Notes under the pieces: generated by a model
The model's database searches: none
Seen by the model: the letters and a program-made list of their open reading frames with translations, nothing else
What the model was told of the DNA's origin: nothing
DNA from: JAIYCX01 sp044351785
GTDB lineage: Bacteria > Bdellovibrionota_C > UBA2361 > SZUA-149 > DAOLCO01
Length of the DNA stretch: 10,043 nt
Direction of reading: 5' to 3'
Assembly (NCBI GenBank): GCA_044351785.1
Contig: JBILFC010000090.1
Location: 1-10,043, forward strand
Translations under genes and position numbers: made by a program
Part shown: positions 1 to 5,961 of the stretch, in pieces
Layout: each line of letters starts with the position of its first letter
How positions within the stretch are numbered: the first letter of the stretch is position 1

Positions 1-58
1 TAATTGCAGCAAAATATCCAGCCGCCCCACCCCCAATTACCAATACTTTCAAAGACAT
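1..58 (-). CDS. NAD(P)/FAD-dependent oxidoreductase, HI0933/BaiN-type flavoprotein (N-terminal fragment)
   Basis: Only the first 19 codons are present; the rest lies beyond the left edge. Read on the minus strand from the ATG at 58, they give MSLKVLVIGGGAAGYFAAI. This is a beta strand followed by the GxGxxG dinucleotide-binding turn (GGGAAG) that opens a Rossmann fold binding the ADP part of FAD. The wording GGGAAGYFAAI is typical of the HI0933 (BaiN/RdsA-like) flavoproteins, a widespread family of mostly uncharacterised oxidoreductases. Other FAD enzymes begin in a similar way, so the subfamily is an inference. The gene is divergent from the CBS-domain gene, with about 60 bases between them that must hold both promoters. 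Confidence 0.7.
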   Translation of the reverse strand, partial: MSLKVLVIGGGAAGYFAAI

Positions 59-119
59 AATACTAAAGTTACCACTATTAAAATATTCAAATAGATTTAT
101 GAGGTCACTATAAAGCAAA

Positions 120-740
120 TTGCAATTAAGGTCGATCTCTAGTCATATACTAGTAAATATAGATACGAACGTGGCACTATATTGGTTAAAAAATGGTGAA
201 AAAATTGGTGGCGCATGGTGCGCTACCGAGCCCTCTTATTCATCGAATAAACCAACGAACCCTTATCTAAAGCAAAACTCACAGATAGAAAACAAACCAA
301 AAAATATCACTACCGCGAAAGAACTAATGCGAGGAAATGTCAAAACACTACCTCCCGAGACATCATTAGTTGACGCTAAAGAATTCATTCGGATCAACCG
401 CTTTAGACATGTACCTATAGTAGATATTCAAACTAATACAATCCTAGGTCTAATCTCTGATAGAGATCTATTAAGAGAATCTATAACTAACAGCGATAGT
501 TTTCTTGAGTGGATGAAAGAAGGTGATCAGAAAAGTAAACGCATTTCTGATTTTATGACCAAGAGGATTCTTACAGCGCAACTAGATGATCGCCTAGAAG
601 ATGTTGCTAGGGCCATGCTAATAGAAAGAATTGGATGTATATTAGTTGTTGATAATGATCACAAGCTATCAGGCATTATCACTAGAAGCGACATCCTTAG
701 ACTACTTATGACAAGAGCTCCAACAGAAATCTGGCTTTAG
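120..740 (+). CDS. Tandem CBS-domain protein (AcuB-like), start uncertain
   Basis: A soluble protein of up to 206 residues with a pair of CBS domains, which usually form a Bateman module that senses adenine nucleotides. CBS1 covers about residues 66-122 (RHVPIVD at 96-102, GLISDRDLL at 110-118). CBS2 covers about 143-198 (GCILVVD at 172-178, GIITRSDIL at 185-193). No effector domain is attached, so it is a stand-alone regulator of unknown target. The first 65 residues are not recognisable. The start is doubtful: the frame opens with TTG at 120, directly after an in-frame TAA at 111, and the only nearby ribosome-binding-like element (GAGGT, 101-105) is rather far away. GTG at 171 (VALYWLKNGEKIGG, giving 189 residues) is a good alternative. 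The first in-frame ATG, at 327, would cut into CBS1. The gene converges with gltX and ends 8 bases from its stop. Confidence 0.85.
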   Translation: MQLRSISSHILVNIDTNVALYWLKNGEKIGGAWCATEPSYSSNKPTNPYLKQNSQIENKPKNITTAKELMRGNVKTLPPETSLVDAKEFIRINRFRHVPIVDIQTNTILGLISDRDLLRESITNSDSFLEWMKEGDQKSKRISDFMTKRILTAQLDDRLEDVARAMLIERIGCILVVDNDHKLSGIITRSDILRLLMTRAPTEIWL

Positions 741-748
741 AAATTCTG

Positions 749-2086
749 TTAACCTAATCTAGAGATTAAAGTTTGCCTTGTTACATGTGGCAACAACACA
801 TCAAGCTCAGCACCTCTAAGCTCCCCCGTAAATATTATACGAGAACTCTGAAATACTAATTTAGGTGGCGCATCTACATTCTTTCTAAGTACTTTTAAAA
901 TATGCTTTACCTCATCCTGAGAATAACAATCCGCGCCTTCTGCTGGAAGCAATTCAGATAAAATTTGCTTTAAGCCTTCTTTAACAGCCTTAAAGACCAC
1001 TGCACTATCATCAGCATTAATAAAATCCTTAGCTTCATCATTAGGTTCCAAATATTCAGAACATAAAAGCTCACCGAGTCTCTCCACATCAGTCAAACGC
1101 AATAGATCAGTTTTTAAGGCTGAGATTGCATGTTCCCAAAAGGCAGCGCCTCTACTCTCTACTTGAGTCTTCCACTCACCAAGCCATGGTAAAGTTGAAT
1201 CAGCTAACTCCCTTGAGTTCAAGGCTCTTATATATTGACCATTAAACCAATCTAACTTAGACAGTTCAAACTTAGCACCTGTGGTATTAACCCTTTCAAG
1301 AGTGAACAAACTGGTCGCTTCTTCTAAATCAAATATGTCCTTAGACTCGGGATGAGACCAACCAAGAAGATTTATAAAATTAATTAATGCTTTTGGTAAA
1401 AAGCCCTTCTCTCTAAAGTCCTGAACTGTAGTAAAACCTGTTAGATTTCTCTTAGATAGCTTGGACCCATCTTCACCTAATAACAAAGGAAGATGTGCAA
1501 ATTGTGGGACATCCGCCCCAGCAGCCTTAAACAGAACAATATGTTTTGCTGTATTTGTTAAATGATCTTGACCTCTAATGATATGCGTAATCTTCATATC
1601 AATATCGTCTGACACATTCGCTAGATGGAATGTAGGAGTTCCGTCAGAACGTAATATTACTGGATCTGGACCTAACGAATCAGTAGCAAATCTACAATCA
1701 CCGCAAATTATATCGGGTACCACAATATCTTCTTTAGGATATCTTAAACGTACACAACCTTCATCATCCGTATATGCCGAGCTAGACTGCTTTAATTTTT
1801 CAGCTAGTGCTAAATGCCTATCAAGGCGTTCACTTTGCCGATATGGACCATAGGAAGTTTCATCTTTAGAACCAACCCCTTCATCCCATGTCAGTCCTAA
1901 CCAATTAAGAGAATAAAGAATTTCATCCTCGTTCTCTTTTGTAGAGCGCTCCTTATCAGTATCTTCAATTCTAAGAATGAATTTACCATTATGCTTTTTC
2001 GCAAATAGATAGTTAAACAGAGCAGTTCTTGCTCCACCAACATGTAACAGCCCCGTTGGACTAGGTGCAAACCTAACTCTTACCAC
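749..2086 (-). CDS. gltX: Glutamyl-tRNA synthetase, compact form lacking the zinc-loop segment
   Basis: A class I aminoacyl-tRNA synthetase that joins glutamate to tRNA-Glu using ATP, in the cytoplasm, for translation and for C5-pathway haem synthesis. The protein is 445 residues. The class I signatures are clear: PSPTGLLHVGGAR at 9-20 (HVGG is the HIGH motif) and KLSKR at 209-213. RSDGTPTFHLANV (146-158) and HIIRGQDHLTNTAKHI (168-183) complete the catalytic domain. The helical anticodon-binding part follows from about 280. Between AYTDDEG (104-110) and DPVILRSDG (141-149) the usual CxC zinc loop and its flanks (near 100-140 of the E. coli enzyme) are largely missing, a loss of roughly 40 residues. 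The start is GTG at 2086, supported by AGGAG five bases upstream. It is the second gene after the cytochrome c gene, and the two are probably translationally coupled. The Gln/Glu specificity (discriminating or not) cannot be told from sequence alone. Confidence 0.96.
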   Translation of the reverse strand: MVRVRFAPSPTGLLHVGGARTALFNYLFAKKHNGKFILRIEDTDKERSTKENEDEILYSLNWLGLTWDEGVGSKDETSYGPYRQSERLDRHLALAEKLKQSSSAYTDDEGCVRLRYPKEDIVVPDIICGDCRFATDSLGPDPVILRSDGTPTFHLANVSDDIDMKITHIIRGQDHLTNTAKHIVLFKAAGADVPQFAHLPLLLGEDGSKLSKRNLTGFTTVQDFREKGFLPKALINFINLLGWSHPESKDIFDLEEATSLFTLERVNTTGAKFELSKLDWFNGQYIRALNSRELADSTLPWLGEWKTQVESRGAAFWEHAISALKTDLLRLTDVERLGELLCSEYLEPNDEAKDFINADDSAVVFKAVKEGLKQILSELLPAEGADCYSQDEVKHILKVLRKNVDAPPKLVFQSSRIIFTGELRGAELDVLLPHVTRQTLISRLG

Positions 2087-2091
2087 TTAAA

Positions 2092-2096
2092 CTCCT
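2092..2096 (-). promoter_or_regulatory. Shine-Dalgarno site for gltX, overlapping the cytochrome stop codon
   Basis: Read on the minus strand, AGGAG lies five bases before the GTG start of gltX and shares two bases with the TAG stop of the cytochrome c gene (2097-2095). It decides the GTG start and suggests that ribosomes finishing the cytochrome reinitiate on gltX. Confidence 0.75.
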
Positions 2097-2685
2097 ACTG
2101 CTCAGCGCCTAATTCATTAATATTAAAAGGTCCTCGCGACCCGAATTTATCTCTTGTAGCTTTAAATAATCCAGCATCAATTGCATCCGCGGAATTACCA
2201 AACGAAGATCTCACGTAAGTAGCAATCGCAGCTAATTCTTCATTAGAAAGAGTTCCAAGAGGAGCCATCATACTATTATAAGTTGTACCTAATACAGAAA
2301 TTGGACCCATTAAACCATAAATCATAATTGCAGCCATCCGCTCCTTATTAGAAGATTCGACATAAGGACTTTTCGCTAAAGGAGGAAATACACCTGGCAA
2401 ACCAAGTCCAGTGGCTTGATGGCAAGCAGCGCAATTTGCCATAAATAAACTTTTACCATCTACAGCGCCACCACCAGCTCCACCTGGTAATACATCACTT
2501 ACTCCGGCTGACTTAGCAGGTACTTTAGAAACAGATGCGAGTTCGTTATAGCCTATTACAGCTGCCTGCTCAGGATTCTTCGCTCCTAATGGCCTACTCT
2601 CTCTTTCACAAGCACAAAGAGCGACAGAAAGTACTAAACTGGAAATAACGGTAAGCCCCTTAAAATCTAGAATAACTTTTAACAT
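2095..2685 (-). CDS. Monohaem cytochrome c lipoprotein (CccA-type)
   Basis: A 196-residue exported electron carrier. Residues 1-26 form a lipoprotein signal: a hydrophobic stretch (LTVISSLVLSVAL) ends in LCAC, so C26 is the likely lipid-bearing residue and the protein would be anchored to a membrane facing the periplasm. A flexible linker with a Gly-rich run (GGAGGG, 68-73) leads into one cytochrome c domain at about 75-165. The haem attachment site is CAACH at 85-89 (GKSLFMANCAACH), followed by GLPGVFPPLAKSPYV. M140, in NSMMAPLG, is the probable sixth haem ligand, with M139 as the alternative. LSNEELAAIATYVRSSFGN (146-164) is the usual closing helix. The C-terminal 30 residues are not conserved in a way I recognise. 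This family feeds terminal oxidases or nitrite/N2O reductases; which one cannot be said here. It is the first gene of the pair with gltX. Confidence 0.93.
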   Translation of the reverse strand: MLKVILDFKGLTVISSLVLSVALCACERESRPLGAKNPEQAAVIGYNELASVSKVPAKSAGVSDVLPGGAGGGAVDGKSLFMANCAACHQATGLGLPGVFPPLAKSPYVESSNKERMAAIMIYGLMGPISVLGTTYNSMMAPLGTLSNEELAAIATYVRSSFGNSADAIDAGLFKATRDKFGSRGPFNINELGAEQ

Positions 2686-2705
2686 TTTTTATTTCTCGGA
2701 CATAA

Positions 2706-2711
2706 ATTATA
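2706..2711 (-). promoter_or_regulatory. Possible -10 element for the cytochrome c-gltX pair
   Basis: On the minus strand a perfect TATAAT lies 20 bases before the cytochrome ATG, giving a leader of roughly 14 bases. No good -35 box sits 16-18 bases upstream (ATAAGG is the best), and the surrounding sequence is very AT-rich, so a chance match is quite possible. Confidence 0.3.
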
Positions 2712-2826
2712 TAACTAATAATAAGTCACCTTATATAAGAATTTCCCTAATATTTACAATAGGTTTTATGAATTTCCGATCACGAAACTAGGATCCGAAC
2801 ATATTGCTAACCTACTGTTAATATTG

Positions 2827-2846
2827 AAAAAAAGGCAAACAGCCTC
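2827..2846 (-). terminator. Short intrinsic terminator-like hairpin
   Basis: On the minus strand AGGC-TGTTT-GCCT forms a 4-bp GC-rich stem, plus one possible G-U pair, directly followed by a run of seven T (complement of A2827-A2833). The stem is short for an intrinsic terminator, but the T tract is good. No gene on the minus strand ends here, so it would serve an unannotated transcript or shield the cytochrome promoter from antisense transcription of the plus-strand gene's upstream region. Confidence 0.35.
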
Positions 2847-2941
2847 AGTTTATTAAGAAATTGGTCCAATAAACCGTTCAACGTTATAGTAGGCGGTTTA
2901 TATAGCCTAGCCAGCAAGAGGACCTTGCTTAGCAAAAAGAA
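2827..2941 (-). ncRNA. Candidate structured small RNA, minus strand
   Basis: Read on the minus strand, a TATAAA box (2953-2948) could start a transcript near 2941. It would contain hairpin AGCAAG-GTCCT-CTTGCT, then hairpin ATAAACCG with a 17-base loop and CGGTTTAT, and end in a short hairpin followed by seven T. That is about 115 bases, a normal size for a bacterial sRNA. No coding sequence on this strand explains the terminator. I do not recognise it as 6S, SRP RNA, tmRNA or RNase P RNA. The whole call is inferred from repeats. The -35 region is poor, and the structures could equally belong to the leader of the plus-strand gene. Confidence 0.25.
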
Positions 2942-3003
2942 TAGAACTTTATAGGTACTAGGAGTAGAATACTTATTTAAGTTTAAATCACACTGACAAG
3001 AAA

Positions 3004-3951
3004 ATGTCGTTTTCGGTAAGTGGTATTTTACAAAATCAGAATGCTGTATTTGGCAAAGTTAGTAGCGGTTTTACTAACTTCTCCAACATTAGCAAAAATA
3101 GCTTAAACTTAAATCAGAGCAACTCTACTTCATCGTCGACCTCAGAAACTTCATCTACAATCAATGCAAAGCGAGAAGAAATAGAAAATCGCACTAGTAA
3201 TTCTTTATTAACATCGTCTATTGCCATTAGTAAAAGAGAATCTATAACAAACAGTACTTTAAGTGCAGTTAGTAAATTAACGAGCCTAAACGATGAAATC
3301 TCTAACGAAGTAGATCCTACCAGAAAAGCTAGTTTAATATCTGAAGCAGAAACCATACTTTCTGATTTGAATAGCTACTTAACCTCAGAAATTACCAATG
3401 ATTCAAATCTATCTTCAAACGTTGTGGTAAGCTCCATAAGTCCAACGGATAGCGACCTATCAACTTCTGGCTCAATTACTTCCGTTAGCATTCAAGGGAT
3501 TAGTAGTTTAAGTGACTTGGGAATTTCAGCATTAGATTTTACTGACAATGAAACTACAGAATCAGCTCTAAATTCTGCAAGCCTATCTTTAGCTCAAAAA
3601 TTAAGCTCATACAGTAATTCTACAACTTCAGTAACATCAAAGGTAGAAACAGAAGTAGCGCAATTTAATCTAGAAGCTAAAGAACTTGAAAGTACAGATA
3701 AAGAACAAACATTAAAAGATCTAAACAATAGCGTAAGTCAGTCAATTCTTAATTTTACAACTGCAACAACTACATCCGCAGATTCCATCCTAAATTTAAT
3801 AACTGATTCAGATGAAAATGAGAATTCAGATTCTAATGAAGAAGAAAGCGAGATTATCAGCACTTCATTAACAAACCTTCACACCTATGAAAGCCAGACC
3901 TCAGAACTAATTCCAAATGAACAAAATGATAGCTTAAATGTTGAAGCCTAA
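3004..3951 (+). CDS. Ser/Thr/Asn-rich protein with flagellin-like layout, function unknown
   Basis: A 315-residue protein that I cannot assign by motif. It has no signal peptide or membrane segment. Serine makes up 73 residues (23%), and there is no Cys and no Trp. Predicted long helices cover about 53-125 (AKREEIENRTSNSLL to ILSDLNSYL) and 183-267, around a beta-prone middle (139-180). The order resembles flagellin: an N-terminal helical segment with LTSLNDEISNEVDPTRKASLISEAETIL, like the flagellin RELAVQA...ADR..LQ.E...L region; then DLGISALDF (171-179) and ESALNSASLSLAQKL; then a C-terminal helix with SQSILNFTTATTTSADSILNLI, like QILQQA...AQAN..P..VLSLL. The flagellin N-terminal motifs (RINSAKDDAAGL-like) are absent, and the first 50 residues are Ser-rich and diverged. 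An acidic Asn/Ser/Glu tail follows (268-285). The ATG at 3004 has only a weak A/G-rich stretch upstream. It could instead be an unrelated helical filament or surface protein. Confidence 0.75.
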   Translation: MSFSVSGILQNQNAVFGKVSSGFTNFSNISKNSLNLNQSNSTSSSTSETSSTINAKREEIENRTSNSLLTSSIAISKRESITNSTLSAVSKLTSLNDEISNEVDPTRKASLISEAETILSDLNSYLTSEITNDSNLSSNVVVSSISPTDSDLSTSGSITSVSIQGISSLSDLGISALDFTDNETTESALNSASLSLAQKLSSYSNSTTSVTSKVETEVAQFNLEAKELESTDKEQTLKDLNNSVSQSILNFTTATTTSADSILNLITDSDENENSDSNEEESEIISTSLTNLHTYESQTSELIPNEQNDSLNVEA

Positions 3952-5148
3952 ATAATCTAAGATCTGCCTTCTAATAAGAACTGAATTTAGTTTAAGTGAA
4001 TGATTGGTAGACCGAAACTTCACGAAAAAATGATTGAGACATTTATTAACTTTATTTCGATACTCAATAAATGGCATGTTACTAAAATTGTAATTCTCTT
4101 CTTCCTCGAGTATTCGCTTACCGATATCAGAAATCATGCTAGCGATTGGTCTATTAATAAACCAACTTAGAAAATTTTCGACTTCTACATCTATAAGTGA
4201 CTCTGCCTTCACAGCTTCATCAAGTCGTAGATTTAAATTATCCTCGACTATTGGTTTGAGATCATCGATAGAATATCTAAATACCTCATCTAAGTCATCG
4301 ACATCCTCACTAGTAAGTCTTGGCATGCTCAAATCAAGTATACAAAATGGAGAATACTCAGACCTATCCCCAAGTTTATCAAGCATAGCTTTATCAATAA
4401 GTGGAACCGGGGAGTCAGTATTCACTGCTAAAACAACGATATCGACTAAAGGGATGATAGATACATAGTTTGTAAAAGGTACGGGGATGGCACCAATTTC
4501 CATACTCAACCTTTCAGCTCTTTCAAATGTTCTATTACATACAAACAACTGACTTATATCGTGTTGCTTTAACACCTTAGAAACCAAAGTCCCTGTTTCT
4601 CCTGCTCCGATAACTAGCGCTCGTATGTTATTTAAATCACCATAAATTCGTTCTGCCTGCATTACTGCAACACTCGCTACGGATAAACTACCCCGACCAA
4701 TGTTAGTATGGGTTCGCAATTTTTTTGCGACTCTAAATGACTCTTGAAATAATTTATTAAGGACAGGACCTAATGTTTTATCATTGGTAGCCTTACTATA
4801 AGATTCCTTTAACTGTCCAAAAATCTGACTCTCCCCTAAAACTAAGGAATCAAGTCCAGCGCAAACACGAAATAAATGTTTTATAGCGTCCTCTTGCTGG
4901 AGATAGTATGAGCCTTCCTTAAAAAAGTACTCGGGGATAAAATCTCCGATATCATTACTTGAATCAATGCTCGCGAGTACTAACTCAGAACGATTACAGG
5001 TAGAAATCTTAATAAACTCTAGATTCTCAAAAGATAGTTTATTTTCTATTGAACTGACAAAATTCTTTAACTCTGACTCAAACTCTTCCCTCCTGCTCAT
5101 CGAAGCAGTCTTATGAGATATGCCAATAGTTTTAATCTGAAGATTCAT
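3934..5148 (-). CDS. hemA: Glutamyl-tRNA reductase
   Basis: An NADPH-dependent cytoplasmic enzyme that reduces glutamyl-tRNA to glutamate-1-semialdehyde, the first committed step of C5-pathway tetrapyrrole synthesis. The protein is 404 residues, close to the family norm. MNLQIKTIGISHKTASMSRRE opens the catalytic domain. STCNRSE holds the nucleophile C51, H91 lies in AIKHLFRV, and GLDSLVLGESQI (98-109) is the family signature. The NADPH-binding Rossmann turn is GAGETG (181-186). The spinal/dimerisation helix carries NLRLDEAVKAESLIDVEVENFLSWF. I chose the ATG at 5148 because the conserved N-terminus begins there. A TTG at 5187 would add 13 atypical residues and overlap the upstream gene. No clear Shine-Dalgarno is visible; the start lies 10 bases after the HemX-like stop, so coupling is likely. 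Its last 18 bases overlap the convergent Ser-rich gene. Confidence 0.97.
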   Translation of the reverse strand: MNLQIKTIGISHKTASMSRREEFESELKNFVSSIENKLSFENLEFIKISTCNRSELVLASIDSSNDIGDFIPEYFFKEGSYYLQQEDAIKHLFRVCAGLDSLVLGESQIFGQLKESYSKATNDKTLGPVLNKLFQESFRVAKKLRTHTNIGRGSLSVASVAVMQAERIYGDLNNIRALVIGAGETGTLVSKVLKQHDISQLFVCNRTFERAERLSMEIGAIPVPFTNYVSIIPLVDIVVLAVNTDSPVPLIDKAMLDKLGDRSEYSPFCILDLSMPRLTSEDVDDLDEVFRYSIDDLKPIVEDNLNLRLDEAVKAESLIDVEVENFLSWFINRPIASMISDIGKRILEEEENYNFSNMPFIEYRNKVNKCLNHFFVKFRSTNHSLKLNSVLIRRQILDYLGFNI

Positions 5149-5158
5149 TATTATAAAG

Positions 5159-5959
5159 TTATAAATGTATCTTAAGTTTATACGCAATTTGCATCAATAA
5201 TAGAATAGTCCAGATAAAAGCACTGTAATTACAAACTTTTATAGAATTCATTTTTAAAATTTTCCTAAGTATAAGGCTCATCAAAAGTGCAAAGAAAAAC
5301 AAAAATGAAAATAGAAACTTATAATTGAATTCCGTAAAAATCTGGTCAGTTATAAACAAGCCACTTATTATAGAGAGGGTCAGGAAACATATAGATATGT
5401 ATTCGGCTGAATGAAGCACTTTTAAGGTAGGTACTAAAGATGGCAATTTACCCAAAGCACGACTTTTATTCCTCAATAATTTATTTAAAAGAATTAATAG
5501 GAGGGTAAAACAAAAGACTAGATACACTCCTACCTGTGCTAGGATGCTAACTAAAATATGAAAAGTTAATAGAGGCCTTAACAAATAAGTACCGCCAGCT
5601 TCTGAAAAATGAAATCCCAGCATAGAAACAATTAAAAGAAAGAAGGAAACTGAATAAAAAATCTTTGTATGGTAAGGAGAACCCTCCTCAGATAGCATAA
5701 AAGCAAACATAATTAACAGAGAGCAGAACATAAGAATCCAAAATGGATTCAAAGAAAAAGATATTCGATTTGCTTCCAAAACGATTCCTGATTTTAAAAG
5801 CAATAACAGTATTAAAAGCTGAGAAATTAATCCCAAAGTTAGAAATAGATGAAATACCTTATCCCGAACAAGACTATTCCCCTGAATATAAAATCCAATA
5901 AAATTAACCAAATAACTGAACAATGTAAGATAAGAAAGGAAGTGAACTAAGTATCCCAT
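5159..5959 (-). CDS. HemX/CcsA-family membrane protein (cytochrome c assembly-like)
   Basis: A 266-residue integral membrane protein with about eight hydrophobic segments (roughly 5-26, 36-56, 72-90, 98-118, 128-160, 187-204, 213-232, 243-261). The core LLRPLLTFHILVSILAQVGVYLVF, with H134, and the later KLPSLVPTLKVLHSAEYISICFLTLSIISG, with H183, match the pattern of the CcsA/CcmC/HemX (YpjD) family, whose histidines bind or handle haem. The tryptophan-rich WWxWDPKE-type motif of true CcsA haem lyases is not present, so the HemX/YpjD branch fits better. That branch is often encoded beside hemA and is thought to affect GluTR level or haem handling. It starts 2 bases after the mltD-like stop and ends 10 bases before hemA. 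A role in cytochrome c maturation is possible, since a haem c lipoprotein is encoded nearby, but is not shown. Confidence 0.85.
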   Translation of the reverse strand: MGYLVHFLSYLTLFSYLVNFIGFYIQGNSLVRDKVFHLFLTLGLISQLLILLLLLKSGIVLEANRISFSLNPFWILMFCSLLIMFAFMLSEEGSPYHTKIFYSVSFFLLIVSMLGFHFSEAGGTYLLRPLLTFHILVSILAQVGVYLVFCFTLLLILLNKLLRNKSRALGKLPSLVPTLKVLHSAEYISICFLTLSIISGLFITDQIFTEFNYKFLFSFLFFFALLMSLILRKILKMNSIKVCNYSAFIWTILLLMQIAYKLKIHL

Positions 5960-5961
5960 TT

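Larger units (their letters stand above)
2686..3003. other. Intergenic region with clustered inverted repeats
   Basis: This 318-base gap separates the divergent cytochrome c and Ser-rich protein genes. Its left 130 bases are AT-rich and show only promoter-like boxes. Its right part (2827-2929) holds at least five short inverted repeats: AGGC/GCCT (2833-2845), GGTCC/GGACC (2863-2867 with 2920-2924), ATAAACCG/CGGTTTAT (2869-2876 with 2894-2901), TAGGC/GCCTA (2890-2894 with 2905-2909) and AGCAAG/CTTGCT (2913-2918 with 2924-2929). No tRNA-like cloverleaf and no credible small ORF was seen. For the plus-strand gene, TAGAAT at 2965-2970 is the best -10 candidate, without a clear -35 box. Confidence 0.6.

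Noticed and set aside
719..750. Hairpin CAGAA ... TTCTG at the end of the CBS gene
   Set aside because: Only five pairs with a long loop and no T run; not a convincing terminator.
755..768. Inverted repeat TAATCT-AG-AGATTA near the CBS/gltX junction as a bidirectional terminator
   Set aside because: It lies within the gltX coding end, the two-base loop is too tight, it is AT-rich and there is no T tract.
1578..1853. Open frame on the plus strand inside gltX
   Set aside because: It is antisense to the conserved catalytic domain of gltX and has no recognisable protein features.
2850..2940. tRNA or SRP RNA in the inverted-repeat region
   Set aside because: No cloverleaf, no T-loop consensus and no conserved SRP GGAAGG-type loop on either strand.
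3114..3356. Open frame on the minus strand inside the Ser-rich gene
   Set aside because: It is most likely a by-product of the Ser/Thr-biased codons on the other strand; no start signal or motif.
4136..4468. Open frame on the plus strand inside hemA
   Set aside because: Antisense to well-conserved hemA sequence with a Ser-rich composition typical of shadow frames.
5149..5187. N-terminal extension of hemA from a TTG at 5187
   Set aside because: The 13 extra residues do not fit the GluTR N-terminus and would overlap the HemX-like gene; ATG at 5148 gives the conserved beginning.
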